From: Limnephilus marmoratus
Lineage: Eukaryota > Arthropoda > Insecta > Trichoptera > Limnephilidae
DNA: 64,000 bases
Direction: 5' to 3'
Assembly: GCA_917880885.1 (NCBI GenBank)
Contig: OU862919.1
Location: forward strand, 12,914,001-12,978,000
Shown: in pieces, positions 9,976 through 20,319 of the stretch
Numbering within the stretch: the first letter of the stretch is position 1
Layout: each line of letters starts with the position of its first letter
Made by a program: the position numbers and the translations under genes
Notes under the pieces: generated by a model
Told to the model about the DNA's origin: nothing
Database searches by the model: none
The model's input: the letters and a program-made list of their open reading frames with translations, nothing else

Positions 9976-11280
9976 AAATGTAGGTACATAGAAAATAAAA
10001 ATTTTCAAAACAAATTTCAGTAGGTACTCATTTATTATCATTTTTAGTAGCCAACTAAATTCAATATTAAATTATTATTATCTAAAGCAATTTGAGGAAT
10101 GAATATACGTTGGTGCCCATTCGAATAGATTCCCAATGACATAATGATGTCTTATTATCTTCATCAATTGGAAGGGGAGGGGGGGGGGGTGGAAGGGATC
10201 AAGCGGATCAGAATAAGCGGAAAAATAGATGATAATTGAGTTAATTAAATATAATATTATATTCGTCGTGTTTCCGTATACCCCCGCCCTTCCAGTAGTA
10301 GAAGGAAGGTAGTTTGTTATGCAAGCCCCGCACGCGTAACGTACAAGCGTCCCCGGAGAGCAGAATAAATTAGGTTAAACGCTCCGAAACGGCGCAACGG
10401 GGGAAAAAACTTTCCTCGTAAACTTGACGGACGAAAAAGCCTTAAAAATACGGCGTTCGCCGTTAAGCAAATAAAGAGGATTAGGGCTAGATTAAAGAAA
10501 TGGAGAGCACTTGTCAAATTAACGCCTCGGTCGAGTATGCGACAGATCGAGGTACGAGTTCCGCACGGGGATTTGGAAATCTAAGTGACTCCGTACATGA
10601 CGCTATTTACAAGCTACTCGATCCTCGTGAGCGTATCATACGCGCCGATCGTAAGTACCCCCCGTACGATTTTGCTGGTGCCCGTACACGGCGCTACGCG
10701 ACGTCTGTCGGTTTCAAATCAGTTTCACGCAACCGGAGGTGCTGATCGCACGCGACTCGTTGCATCATTTGTGTCTGATACTTTTCGATTGACGTTTGAC
10801 AGAAATGGCGTCGGAACATGAAAGTAATGTTAGATTTAGTCTGGAAGTGGAAAAAATGCACGTTTACATAACTATACTTTACCAGAATACATAAGAAAGG
10901 GTATAATACTTGGTCAAAGGTAAGAAAGGATTTAGTGGAGAAGGCATGGATTGATGTTAGAAAATTACATCGCTTGACAGCGTGCTAACTCCACGGCTAT
11001 GTACATGTGAAAAATGATCAAGTTCAGTATATTTCGGGTAGCGCCGTGTACGGAAACCAGCATTAAAGAGTGGTGTATCTGAGGGTACTTGTGGTTTCGT
11101 CACAATCATATAGTTTGTAAGTATCTCCATGAACGGTAAATTGTCTCTATGCATTGATCCAAATCATTTAACCGACCTTAACTCAACCATATTTAGTCAA
11201 AGGGTCATAACTCATAACATATCCGATTTGTAGTAAAAATCAAATAAATGGAACATGTCTGAACGCATACACAATTTTGT
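9976..11280. other. Non-coding stretch with GC-richer island and possible MADF-like debris
   Basis: At 10317-10800 the GC content rises. From about 10805 (ATGGCGTCGGAACATG) to 10980 short frames give fragments such as LPEYIRKG and TWSKVRKDL..AWIDV, which faintly resemble the MADF/Myb-like domain of PIF/Harbinger accessory proteins, but stops and frameshifts break it. A poly-G run is at 10172-10188. No intact gene is present. Confidence 0.3.
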
Positions 11281-11284
11281 AATT

Positions 11285-11696
11285 TCGAAATCAATATACA
11301 ATTTTGAAATACATTTTTTTTTTAAATGGCTCATTTCACGTTTTTTCTAACTAAAGTTAACGAAAAAAAATAAAACACGTACATATTTTATTAGGTAATG
11401 TATTAGTTATCAGTTGTCAGCTCACTTTTTTATCGCTTAATGTAAAAATAATCCGTAGAAAATTTCATATTTTTTTTATCAAATTGCGTTAGGAAACTTT
11501 GATTTCATAAAAGTGTACATTTTAATTATTTTGTGGTTAACTTTTATATTTGAATATGAAGTTTGGTGTTTTTTTTTTATTTCTTATACCGTTTAGATCA
11601 TATTTCTACCCATGTTAGTAAGGCAGGCACAACGATTTCTATGAGACCTATATGATTTGTTCCGAAAAACGAACAAATTAATCTGAGGGGTTAAAT
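11285..11696 (+). repeat. Repeat family A, plus-strand copy
   Basis: Contains the family landmarks TGGCTCATTTCACG, AAACTTTGATTTCATAAA.GTGTACATT, GTTTAGATCATATTT, GATTTCTATGAGACC and the terminus CTGAGGGGTTAA. Other copies are at 7921-8311 (minus), 12560-12844 plus 20251-20310, and 43855-44095 plus 44641-44782. Confidence 0.6.
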
Positions 11697-12371
11697 CATC
11701 GGTCAGCACGTTTTATCAATAGATAACGACATATGTAAGTGGCTGAGACCAACAATACTGATGCCGTAAGACTACCTAATATTAATTAATTGTTCCCTTT
11801 ACTACCAATTATTGTCACATGTCCTCTAATTCTTTCGTCTTATTTCAGGATTAAGATAAGGCGATTCTATCGATGTTATTTGACATCATTAAAACTGGCT
11901 GGGTCGGCTGAGCCAAGCATGCTGTGTTGGGTTCACATTTGTGTTATAATAAACTCGATCAGCGAATTTTTCCTGCGTCTTAATTATCGGGGAATTAATT
12001 CCGCGTTGTAATCACTGACGAATTTTCGCAATCATTATAAAAATTCGCAGATTTTTCAATTCACGAGTCGCTGAAGATCAATATTATTTTAGAAGCAATT
12101 AATACAAATAATTGTTAAAGGAGAAAACCACCACCTTTTGGCTTGATATTAAGTATAATTAAATGAAAATTTATTTTGTTTTTAACCACCTTACTAATGT
12201 TTAAATTAAGTGAACAATTAACAAAATAACTTTTCTTTTAATTAAAAATAATTATGATTCCCGACCAAGAACAGTATTTGACATCGGAGTAGAACTGTAG
12301 ACAGAAGTCATATTATGGTCTAACGATTTGGTAAGCGGTTATTACCCAGAAAAAATGTCAAATTGGCACTT
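11697..12371. other. Non-coding stretch, no gene seen
   Basis: AT-rich sequence with short ORFs only (for example 11790-12011) that lack motifs. No repeat boundary was found. Confidence 0.35.
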
Positions 12372-12582
12372 TAAACATTTCATCTACTCCATATATATAA
12401 GACTGCGTTATAAGTTATAAACATTTCGTTTGCTCAATATATAAGGCTGCGAATAAACATTTCGCCTGCTCCATATACCTACGTATAAGGCGGCGTATAA
12501 AAATTTCGGCTGCTCCATATATGAATAAGGCTGCGTTTAAACATTTCATCTGATCCATGTGTAAGGCAGTGTATACATGCAT
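12372..12582. repeat. About 45-bp minisatellite
   Basis: Five diverged units of the form AACATTTCGCCTGCTCCATA followed by ATAAGGCTGCGTAT. On the minus strand it reads as the repeating peptide MEQ.KCL.AALY, which explains the long antisense ORF at 12415-12909; that ORF is not treated as a gene. Confidence 0.7.
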
Positions 12583-12844
12583 GCAACGTGACGAATACGA
12601 AAACGAATTAGGAAAATGTATTATAAACGTTATCGTCAACTTACTTTTTTGTCGTTTCATGTAAAAGTAATTAATAAAAAAATCCCAAGGATTAATAATT
12701 TTTTTCCCGTCGGAAGGAAACTTTGGATTCATAAAAGAGTACATTGTAATTACTTTGCGGCTAATTTTTATATTTGAATATAACATGTGGTGTTTTTTTT
12801 TCTTTCTAACACCATTTAGATCATATTTCCAACGATGATAGTAA
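12583..12844 (+). repeat. Repeat family A, left part of a copy split by nested insertions
   Basis: Matches 11400-11620 (ACTTTGGATTCATAAAAG.GTACATT, CACCATTTAGATCATATTT). It stops at GATGATAGTAA (12844) and resumes at 20251 with GGGAGACAACGATTTTTTTG..AGACC, as judged from the less interrupted copy at 44700-44730. The gap is the nested insertion 12845-20247. Confidence 0.65.
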
Positions 12845-13035
12845 GGGAACGTACCCATACTACGTACCCATACTACAGGGTTTCCCAAACTTTTTATGCA
12901 ATGGAACACTTTGCAAACCTATACATGTTAACGGAACCCCTGGCTCATTTCTTCGATTGGTTAATTCCTAATAATATATATTTTGAAAGTTATAACGCAA
13001 TGTTTATTAAGTATATTTACGTCAGCGAACACCTC

Positions 13036-13200
13036 TCCCCCGCTAATAAAGTCCTGCACGCAGCTACAAGGATAAAAGCCAAGGATACTAATCATAAATA
13101 CGTATGGATACGTAATGGTCGCATCCTAGTACGTAAAGATGACAACTCTGCGCGCGTGGTGTGGATCCGTGATCATAACTCCCTGGTTTCTCTCACCTGA
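13036..13200 (+). pseudogene. LINE ORF1, C-terminal fragment
   Basis: About 54 codons ending at TGA 13198-13200. The tail HKYVWIRNGRILVRKDDNS is the sort of C-terminal block seen in LINE ORF1 proteins related to the baculovirus FP-type protein (Y-K-x-V-W-x-x-N-G-x-I-x-x-R-K). It stands directly upstream of ORF2, so ORF1 is 5'-truncated. The longer frame from 12835 runs through target sequence. Confidence 0.6.
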
Positions 13201-13266
13201 TTTTCTTCCACAAGTTAGTTGATTTTCTAGAACTCACTTCTCTGCTTTGTTTTTTACCCTTATATA

Positions 13267-16092
13267 ATGTTTAATATTTATTATCAAAATGTAACCGGAC
13301 TGCGTTCCAAAACCAATATATTCTACTTAAATATGACTAATAATGATTATGATATCATTATGATAACTGAATCATGGCTCGTGGAAAGCATTGCCGCTGA
13401 GGAATTATTTGATAATCGTTATGTAGTATTTAGAAGAGATCGTATTGATAATAAAAGAGGAGGGGGTGTGATTATTGCGTTTAAGAAACACCTGACAGTT
13501 GTAGAGCGGAAAGATTGGCAATCGACAGCTGAGGACCTGTGGGTGACTCTTATAACTAAAAATTCTAAAAGGATCAATTTGTGTTGTGTTTATATTCCAC
13601 CTGGAGTCAATCACACACGTAACGTTTATGAATTTATGGACACACTTTGTGATCTTCGGGCTCTTCATCACGATGATCATTTTCTTATAGCGGGAGATTT
13701 TAATCTACCTCAAATAGACTGGTCTATTAGTAACGAAAATAGTATGAAAATAATAAATAGTCACCACTCAGAAATAATTTCCAAAATCTCTGACACTCTG
13801 TGTTTTACTGATCTTTCACAATATTGTACTTTTCCGAACAACAGGCACAAATTTTTAGATCTTGTTTTTAGTTCTTTTCCTGTTATCGTAGCACACACCT
13901 CTCAACATCTAATACCTGAATGTAAACATCACAATTCAATCACTATTAATATGAATATAGAGTTAGACATACCCATGGTAAATAACACTAGAACCATTAA
14001 TCTCTTTAAAAAAGCTAATTACGAAATCATAAACAATATCCTCAGCAATGTCGATTGGGATGTAGAATTTTTAAACTTATCTACCAATAAAGCTATTAAC
14101 CGTTTTTATGATATTTTACATGAAATTATTCAAATTTACGTTCCATCTAAAAAAGTTCAGGTCAATAACTCATATCCTTACTGGTATAGCCCGGCTTTAA
14201 TAAAATTAACTAAGGAAAAATACAAGGTATTTAAAAAGTGGAAAAAATGGTCTAATGCTTTGGATTATCAAGAATTCTGTGTTCTGCGAACGAGACAAAA
14301 AAAAATGTCTAATGAATGTCATAGACAATTTATAACAAATGCTGAACTCAAAATATCTCATGACCCAAAGAATTTCTGGTCTTATGTTAAAAGTAAAAGA
14401 AATAGTTCAGGGTTACCCAATACTATGAAACTAGAGAATACAACTGCTAACAATCCTTTAGATATATGTAACATGTTTTCGAAACACTTCGCCTCTACTT
14501 ATAATTATAATGTAACTCCCAAAACATCAACTAATATTCCCCAAGCAAACAATGGTATAAACATTTGTTCTATTTCAGTTTCCAAGGAAAAAATAGAAAA
14601 AATAATTAATAACATCTCTTGGTCATTGGGCGAAGGTTTTGATAAAATACCATCTCATTTTATAAAAATGTGCGTCAAAGAAATATCGATGCCTCTAGTA
14701 CTGCTTTTTCAATTATCTTTGAAAGAAGGCGTCTTTCCAGACCAATGGAAATGTGCGCTCATTACGCCAGTATTCAAATCTGGGTCTAAAAACGACGCTA
14801 AGAACTATCGCCCAATTTCAAAATTACCTATTTTTAGTAAGATCCTTGAAAAAATTGTTCATGAGCAACTTTATGACTGTGTTCAATCTGTAATAACTGA
14901 GAATCAACATGGCTTTATGAAAAAAAGATCAACTGTATCCAATCTTGCTGTATTTACTGAATTTATTTCTAAATCAATGGATAAACGAATCCAAGTTGAC
15001 GCAGTGTATACAGATTTCTCCAAGGCATTTGACAGAATCGACCATAGTCTACTCTTGTCAAAACTATTAGCTTTAGGAATACATGGTGATTTGTACCGAT
15101 GGCTAGTCTCCTATCTTGACAAACGTTCCCAGATAATAGCAGTGAATGGTTTTAATTCTGAAATTATCAATGTACCTTCAGGTGTCCCACAAGGGTCTCA
15201 TCTGGGACCATTGCTTTTCACTATATTTATCAATGACATTGTAAAATGCTTTAAGCACTCTAAAGTTTTGCTCTTTGCTGATAACATGAAAATATTTATT
15301 TCTATCAACTCTATTTTTGACTGCTATAAACTTCAAGAAGATCTTAATAGACTTAATATTTATTGCACTGCCAACTATCTCCACTTGAATAGCGACAAAT
15401 GTTACGTTATTACCTTTACAAAAAAACAAAAAACAATCGAACATGATTATCTTATTACAAACAGTCAAGCACTTAAAAAAATCAATCAAATTCGAGACCT
15501 CGGTGTTCTTATTGACAATAAACTTTCTTTTAAGGCACATGTGGATACTATTGTTAAGAAATCCATGAGCATGTTAGGATTTTTATTCCGTATTGGAAAA
15601 GAGTTCACCAATATCCATACCCTCAAAATATTATATTACTCCTACGTTCGTAGTCATCTTGAATATGCTTCTCCTGTATGGAATCCGCTGTATAATGTAC
15701 ACACAAAGCGCATAGAAGCTGTACAAAGAAAATTTGTACATCACTTGAACTTTAAGAGACATGTGCGTCATTATGACATAGACAGCTCTATAAAACACTA
15801 TGGACTTAAAACTCTAAGAAGTAGGAGAGACATCGCGGATATGACTTACTTATACAAAGTCTTGAGTGGTCATATTGACTGTCCAGCTCTTTTGTCATCA
15901 ATTAATATTAGAATCCCGAGTAAGAAAACTAGAGACAAGTCATTGTTTCATATCGAAAGTGCTTCAACCAGTCTCAGGCAAAATTCTTTCCTATTAAGAA
16001 CATGCAATCTTTATAACAAAAAATGTATCGATACCGATATTTTTTCTTGCACTTTAAGCACTTTTAGACAAATACTTAATGGAGCCTTATAA
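13267..16092 (+). CDS. LINE ORF2: endonuclease plus reverse transcriptase with altered catalytic box
   Basis: The 941-residue single frame has an N-terminal apurinic-type endonuclease: YQNVTGLRSK near residue 6, ITESWL near 36, GDFNLPQIDW near 142. The reverse transcriptase follows from about residue 500: YRPISKLPIFSKILE, QHGFMKKRST, TDFSKAFDRIDH (motif A), GVPQGSHLGPLLF and FADNMKIF. The last block normally reads FADD; here residue 673 is Asn (codon AAC at 15283-15285), which should abolish polymerisation. The endonuclease also reads KHHNSI where S-D-H is usual. The frame is otherwise intact, and relatives in this window (57118 onward) keep FADD. So this is a long but probably inactive copy, inserted within the hAT-type element. 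Confidence 0.85.
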   Translation: MFNIYYQNVTGLRSKTNIFYLNMTNNDYDIIMITESWLVESIAAEELFDNRYVVFRRDRIDNKRGGGVIIAFKKHLTVVERKDWQSTAEDLWVTLITKNSKRINLCCVYIPPGVNHTRNVYEFMDTLCDLRALHHDDHFLIAGDFNLPQIDWSISNENSMKIINSHHSEIISKISDTLCFTDLSQYCTFPNNRHKFLDLVFSSFPVIVAHTSQHLIPECKHHNSITINMNIELDIPMVNNTRTINLFKKANYEIINNILSNVDWDVEFLNLSTNKAINRFYDILHEIIQIYVPSKKVQVNNSYPYWYSPALIKLTKEKYKVFKKWKKWSNALDYQEFCVLRTRQKKMSNECHRQFITNAELKISHDPKNFWSYVKSKRNSSGLPNTMKLENTTANNPLDICNMFSKHFASTYNYNVTPKTSTNIPQANNGINICSISVSKEKIEKIINNISWSLGEGFDKIPSHFIKMCVKEISMPLVLLFQLSLKEGVFPDQWKCALITPVFKSGSKNDAKNYRPISKLPIFSKILEKIVHEQLYDCVQSVITENQHGFMKKRSTVSNLAVFTEFISKSMDKRIQVDAVYTDFSKAFDRIDHSLLLSKLLALGIHGDLYRWLVSYLDKRSQIIAVNGFNSEIINVPSGVPQGSHLGPLLFTIFINDIVKCFKHSKVLLFADNMKIFISINSIFDCYKLQEDLNRLNIYCTANYLHLNSDKCYVITFTKKQKTIEHDYLITNSQALKKINQIRDLGVLIDNKLSFKAHVDTIVKKSMSMLGFLFRIGKEFTNIHTLKILYYSYVRSHLEYASPVWNPLYNVHTKRIEAVQRKFVHHLNFKRHVRHYDIDSSIKHYGLKTLRSRRDIADMTYLYKVLSGHIDCPALLSSINIRIPSKKTRDKSLFHIESASTSLRQNSFLLRTCNLYNKKCIDTDIFSCTLSTFRQILNGAL

Positions 16093-16870
16093 TTACCCAT
16101 CAATTAACAAATAACTTAATTCATTGTAACGAAATTGATACCGTAATTTCTTATGTATTCTTTGTATTGAATTTTTTTTTAATGTATTTTTATACTGAAA
16201 GTTTAAAAGAATGTATATATGTGTATGTATGTGTACATTTATATATTACTTTTCCATCTTACACTTTTAAACACGTCCGGTGTTTTTCAGTTTTTTTTTA
16301 AATTTATTTTGTAATTATCTTATTTAAAAATACTTATTCAATCTAACATTAAACTGGAACACTTTATTTTAATATTTTACTTTCATTTCCCTTTTATTTT
16401 TCTTTTCCTTATATTTTTATATATATATTTACATATAACGCTTTCGACATTACGTCTGGTGTTTTTCAATTTTCATTATTATTATAATATATGTTTATAC
16501 ATTTAGTTATTTTTCTACTCTGTTTTTTATCTTATCTTATCTTGTCTGTATCTTTATCTTTATATACTAGACAGTATAGCTAGGTTATCCCTAGACATAT
16601 CTAGTTCCTAACTATATATTATTAAGCTAAACAAAAAAAAAACTTTATAATTATAGACTTTTTAATTATTATTGGTGCATGATGTGAACATTCGTTATTG
16701 GGTTTATAACCTAATTATTGTAATTTGTGATTTTTTAATGCATGTAAAGTTATAAACCTGTAAATGTTCCTAATAAAGAAAATAAAATAAAATAAAATAA
16801 ATATCAACAATATACGTATAAAAAAATGGAAAATAAACAAAAAAATGGAATATAAACAACAAGAAAAAAT
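16093..16870 (+). other. LINE 3'UTR and 20-bp tandem array, left part
   Basis: To about 16800 this is the LINE 3'UTR. From about 16818 units related to AAAATGGAATATAAACAAC begin; the same array continues at 19456 after the P-type element, showing that the array was the insertion target. Confidence 0.6.
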
Positions 16871-17061
16871 CACGGACGTAGGAATATATGGACCTGCCCT
16901 AAGTAATAAAAGCGTATTATTTCCCCCTCCCATAACGGTTCCATGGAACCGCCTGGGCTTACGAGAGCCGCCTCCCTTGAATCTAAAAACGTGACGTCAT
17001 CATTCTTGTTCTGACCAGCGCCGAAGTCACATAGTACATTTTACGAAATAACAAGGCAAAA

Positions 17062-17133
17062 ATGGTAGCTTGTGCTATGAAAACGTGTAAAAATAGAAGT
17101 GAAAAGGAGAATAAACCAAATTGTCGTATTACA
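17062..17133 (+). pseudogene. THAP-domain N-terminus, truncated transposase remnant
   Basis: Starts MVACAMKTCKNRSEKE and continues to ITFHRE. A C-x4-C pair right after the initiator, followed by a basic stretch and an F-H-R, is the opening of the C2CH THAP DNA-binding domain, which in P elements begins the transposase. After FHR the expected F-P and later Cys/His are absent and the frame runs into unrelated sequence. In the MITE at 25405 the same start (MIACAIQICRS) survives for eleven codons before a stop. Confidence 0.7.
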
Positions 17134-17234
17134 TTCCATAGGGAAGCATTATTTTACTTTATTTTAAGCTTATTCGAATTATATTATTATATTATCAGTT
17201 TTGTAACATATACTATCATGAACGTGTTTAAACA

Positions 17235-17344
17235 CAGCCGTAATATGCGTGGGATGGCGTATTTCAGCATATCGCTCGCCATATATTCCGATTGGGAATG
17301 TACAGCGAGCGATATGCCGAAATACGCCATCCCACGCATATTAC
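17235..17344. repeat. Fold-back hairpin, family D, copy 1
   Basis: Arms TAATATGCGTGGGATGGCGT and its complement enclose CGGCATATCGCTCGC-type inner arms; the stem is about 50 bp with few mismatches and a tiny loop near GATTGGGAAT. A related hairpin is at 34342-34447. An adjacent short inverted repeat GTGTGTGAACACG..CGTGTTCACACAC lies at 17349-17395. Confidence 0.8.
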
Positions 17345-18365
17345 AGTTGTGTGTGTGAACACGTGTTAACGCTCAGAGGGCGTGTTCACACACAGCTGCG
17401 ACGTAAAACACACAGCCATTTGCAAAAGAATCAGGGGTGTGCCTTCGCGTTTTGCGCTCTGCTAAAATATCTAATCGTATCATTTGGAACGTCTATCTTT
17501 TCATGTGTTATTTCTTGCTGGAAATCCGTGGTATTAATAAAGGATAATAAACCAATAATTTTTAAATTTATCACACTTTAAGGGCCTTATTACTAAACGA
17601 GTTTTGAATTTTACGCAACTCATAAACGTGGAATAAAGTATGGTTTTTTTTATTAGGCGTTATTGTATATTTTGCTTTCTTAATTATGTACTCCTTCGTG
17701 GTATGTTTAGAAGTAAAATGTAGATACAGTGAGCATGTTTGGAATGAAAAATGTATGTGACATTTTGCTGTCCGATGATATTTTTTATCAATCAAAATTT
17801 AAAATAAAATATTTTTCTAACGCACGTCGCCACCGATTATATTATCTTTGGATCACACTGTCACGTCTCAGCGGACCACGTGTTAGGTAAGCGCGTTGTT
17901 TCGTATTTACGGTATTGCTGAGTGCTGGAACGAGAATGAGTGCTCACGGCCGTCATCACAGTCAACAGATTAATACCTTCTTACTATGTTGGCTCATCTT
18001 TTTAATATATTCAGCTGTTATTATTGTACTGTTTTTAGCATCGATAATATAACTCCTGTACATGTTATGTTGTTTTCTCTTAAGCTGTGCTGTTATTTTT
18101 GTACGTTATTTAAACCTCTGTAAGTTGTTTATTGAATGCTGTTCTCACAAATATAATGTTATCCTTAACCCTTTTTGTCTTTTTCTTTTCACTTCTTCCA
18201 TTGTCCATAGACAATGTAAGAAATAATTTAATGGAAGTTATATATATTATATAAATATTATTTCTTTAAACAATATTATGCATAGTCTAAGAATACTGTT
18301 ACTGTGTCGGTGTAGGTATATAATACTGTTTTACTAAGTTTCTGCTGATATATGCTTAAATGTAG

Positions 18366-18620
18366 CTAAACAAAAAATATTATACCCAAAAAATAAATAA
18401 AAAGCACCTTCGTCGTCAAAATATTCCAATTAATACCCCACTCCTGGCTACGCACGATCCGATTTGCAGAACCCAGATAAGTCGGGAGGTTTAGGGGGGA
18501 GGGGGGAAGTTGTTGCCTATACACAATGCGTCGATGTGGTGGTGAGAAGAACCTATCTATGTAAATCTGGTCACTAAACACGCCTAAAGCCATTTCAAGC
18601 AGTTGGGGCGATACTAAGAG
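18366..18620 (-). repeat. Dispersed repeat shared with the SINE-like tail at 3840
   Basis: On the minus strand CCAACTGCTTGAAATGGCTT and TAGTGACCAGATTT match the 3835-3890 block. The rest (GGAGGGGGGAAGTTG and so on) is unique in the window. The 75-codon ORF here is not supported as a gene. Confidence 0.45.
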
Positions 18621-18748
18621 TATCTACAAAAAGGAGCAAATAATAATGTAACTGCTACGTGCTACGTATTATTGTAATTAAATAACGTGTGAAATAATTT
18701 AGGTAAAATAATTTTAATTAAAAGAGATAATTACATTATTTTTATTAA

Positions 18749-19032
18749 CTAGCAGACCCGGCCACACGTTGCTGTGGCTAACGAAACACAACGCCATTAC
18801 CCAACCTTTATAAAATCCTCACCACCCGCTTGCCTGCTGCCCGCTGCCTGAATTGAATATTTGAATTTCTCGGCTTTTCTCTACTATAATAAGCATGTAA
18901 TATACACATAAACCTTTCTCTTGAATCACTCTATCTATTGGTGAAAACCGCATGAAAATCCGTTGCGTATTTTAAAAGATCAATGCGCACATACATTTTG
19001 AGTGACTTCATTTTATACTATGTAATTATATA
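18749..19032 (-). mobile_element. Small non-autonomous Helitron
   Basis: On the minus strand the 3' end is a hairpin GCCACA-gcaacg-TGTGGC followed by CGGGTCTGCTAG and a T, the hairpin-plus-CTRR end of Helitrons. The 5' end on that strand is about 19032 (TATATAATTACATAG); it is approximate. The block AATCACTCTATCTATTGG and AAACCGCATGAAAATCCG is a widely dispersed invertebrate repeat sequence. Confidence 0.65.
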
Positions 19033-19455
19033 GCAACAGAGCGGTTGTGATAACCCTAAAATCTGTCGATCATCACGAATGTGGGCGGTTCTCGATTGTG
19101 CTCGTAGCTGGTTACAGGGGTAAGTAAATTATGGAACATTTGTAAAAGTGTCTTAACTAAATACGGCAACCAAATAGTTGTCTGTGAAAAGATGCGAACT
19201 TTACTTTGCTTATTCAGACATCGCAAATATGTTAATAACGTAGCGAGCAATTCGCGCTCCCACATAAAAAGGTCTATTCATTAAAAAGCAGATGTTATTT
19301 TTAAGAACTAAATGGCGATATTATAATGCGAGATGCCTATATACTGTCAGATTAATTTTTAAACCAATCAGAGTCATCTTCCCCCTCTTCGTACCGCCAT
19401 AGTTGATTTTTCCCCTTACCTGTAAGTTCTCGTCTATTGAATTTGGATGTCTATG

Positions 19456-19665
19456 GAAAAAATGGAAAATAAACAACAAAAAATGGAATATAAACAATAA
19501 AAAAATGGAAAATAAACAACAAAAAATGGAATATAAAAAACAAAAAATGGAATATAAACAACAAAAAATGGAATATAAACAATAAAAAAATGAAAAATAA
19601 ACAACAAAAAAATGGATTTAAATTTTTTTTAATATAAACAACAGCAAAAAATGGAATAAATAAAA
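19456..19665. repeat. 20-bp tandem array AAAATGGAATATAAACAAC
   Basis: About ten units, alternating AAAATGGAATATAAACAAC and AAAATGGAAAATAAACAAC with variable A-runs. It is the right part of the array interrupted by the P-type element. The apparent repetitive peptide ORFs on both strands come from this array. Confidence 0.85.
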
Positions 19666-20250
19666 CAATTAACGACATTGATGATTTTGAGTCCTTGAAT
19701 TGCATATCTTCTTATATATATATATATATTGGTAAGTTGAATTCTAATATCTGGTATGGCGTCGAGCCTGTTCCTGTGCTGTAGCACAGTAATAAATTTC
19801 GGAGATTTTGATTAGTAGGTATGTAAAATGAAGGATTACTGCGATTAAACCATAAGCACCTTTTTCCACTAACGTAAAGCTTAGTCTCTCTATCTGGAAC
19901 GGTCTAGTACCTACCTACTTAAGAACTATTGTGAAATATTTATACAAATAATGGGAATAATGTCACTAGTGTTGAAATATGAATATGTGTATGTTTTATT
20001 AAATTAAATTCTTCCGACAAATTGTCGCGGAACCCCTGTACAGGTTCGGCGGAACCCTAGGGTTCCGCGGAACACAGTTTGGGAAACCCTGCCATACTAC
20101 ATACTACGTACCCATACTTCGGGGGGGGGGTCTTCAAAATGTCACGCTTGGTACAAATGAGCGGAAGTTTGCTAAGGATTTTGGTCACCGGGGGGGGGGG
20201 GCTTAAAAATTGCAAAAAAATTGGTCACGTAGTATGGGTGCGTTCCCTAA

Positions 20251-20310
20251 GGGAGACAACGATTTTTTTGAGACCTAAATAAGTTGTTCCAAAAAGCGAA
20301 CAAATGAGAG
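20251..20310 (+). repeat. Repeat family A, right part of the split copy
   Basis: GGGAGACAACGATTTTTTTG, AGACCTAAATAAGTTGTTCC and GCGAACAAAT continue the family A sequence interrupted at 12844. Confidence 0.6.
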
Positions 20311-20319
20311 GCTAGATCT

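Larger units (their letters stand above)
13025..16800 (+). mobile_element. jockey/CR1-type LINE, 5'-truncated in ORF1
   Basis: Contains the end of ORF1 (about 13036-13200), a 66-nt spacer, ORF2 (13267-16092), and a 3'UTR with AATAAA near 16771 followed by repeated AAAATA units to about 16800. A diverged minus-strand copy of its 3' end lies at 24375-24512. The exact 5' boundary and TSD could not be fixed. Confidence 0.75.
16871..19455. mobile_element. P-superfamily-type element with THAP remnant, 8-bp TSD
   Basis: An exact 8-bp TSD GAAAAAAT flanks it (16863-16870 and 19456-19463). Termini read CACGGACGTAGGAATATATG and, at the right, CAAATTC-side GGATGTCTATG; sister copies show CATAGACAT as the terminus. 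The left 260 bp match the MITEs at 25405 and 31224, and 19030-19455 matches their right halves. A THAP-like start of a protein is at 17062. THAP domain, CA-terminal TIRs and 8-bp TSD together fit P elements. The middle contains a fold-back (17235-17344), a 17700-17800 MITE fragment, a repeat at 18366-18620 and a Helitron (18749-19032). Confidence 0.8.
12876..20091. mobile_element. hAT-type element, 7.2 kb including nested insertions
   Basis: Terminal inverted repeats CAGGGTTTCCCAAACT (12876-12891) and AGTTTGGGAAACCCTG (20076-20091). An exact 8-bp TSD CCATACTA lies at 12868-12875 and 20092-20099. Length of TSD and the CAGGG..CAAACT terminus fit hAT elements. No hAT transposase is visible; the interior consists of a LINE (about 13025-16800), a tandem array and a P-type element (16871-19455). 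Confidence 0.85.
12845..20247. mobile_element. PIF-like MITE, family C, copy 2, split by a 7.2-kb insertion
   Basis: Left terminus GGGAACGTACCCATACTACG at 12845 and right terminus CACGTAGTATGGGTGCGTTC ending near 20247, flanked by TAA (12842-12844 and 20248-20250). The family C body (G-runs, GGTCACCGGGG) lies at 20110-20247. The hAT-type element 12876-20091 sits inside its left end. Confidence 0.8.

Noticed and set aside
10317..10821. Cluster of ORFs in a GC-richer island, one with a hydrophobic N-terminus
   Set aside because: Frames overlap on both strands and none shows a family motif; only weak MADF-like debris follows downstream.
12415..12909. 164-codon minus-strand ORF with a repeated MEQ.KCL.AALY peptide
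   Set aside because: The peptide repeat is the translation of a diverged 45-bp minisatellite, and the frame runs across an element boundary at 12845.
19403..19705. Repetitive ORFs on both strands
   Set aside because: They are readings of the 20-bp AAAATGGAATATAAACAAC array.
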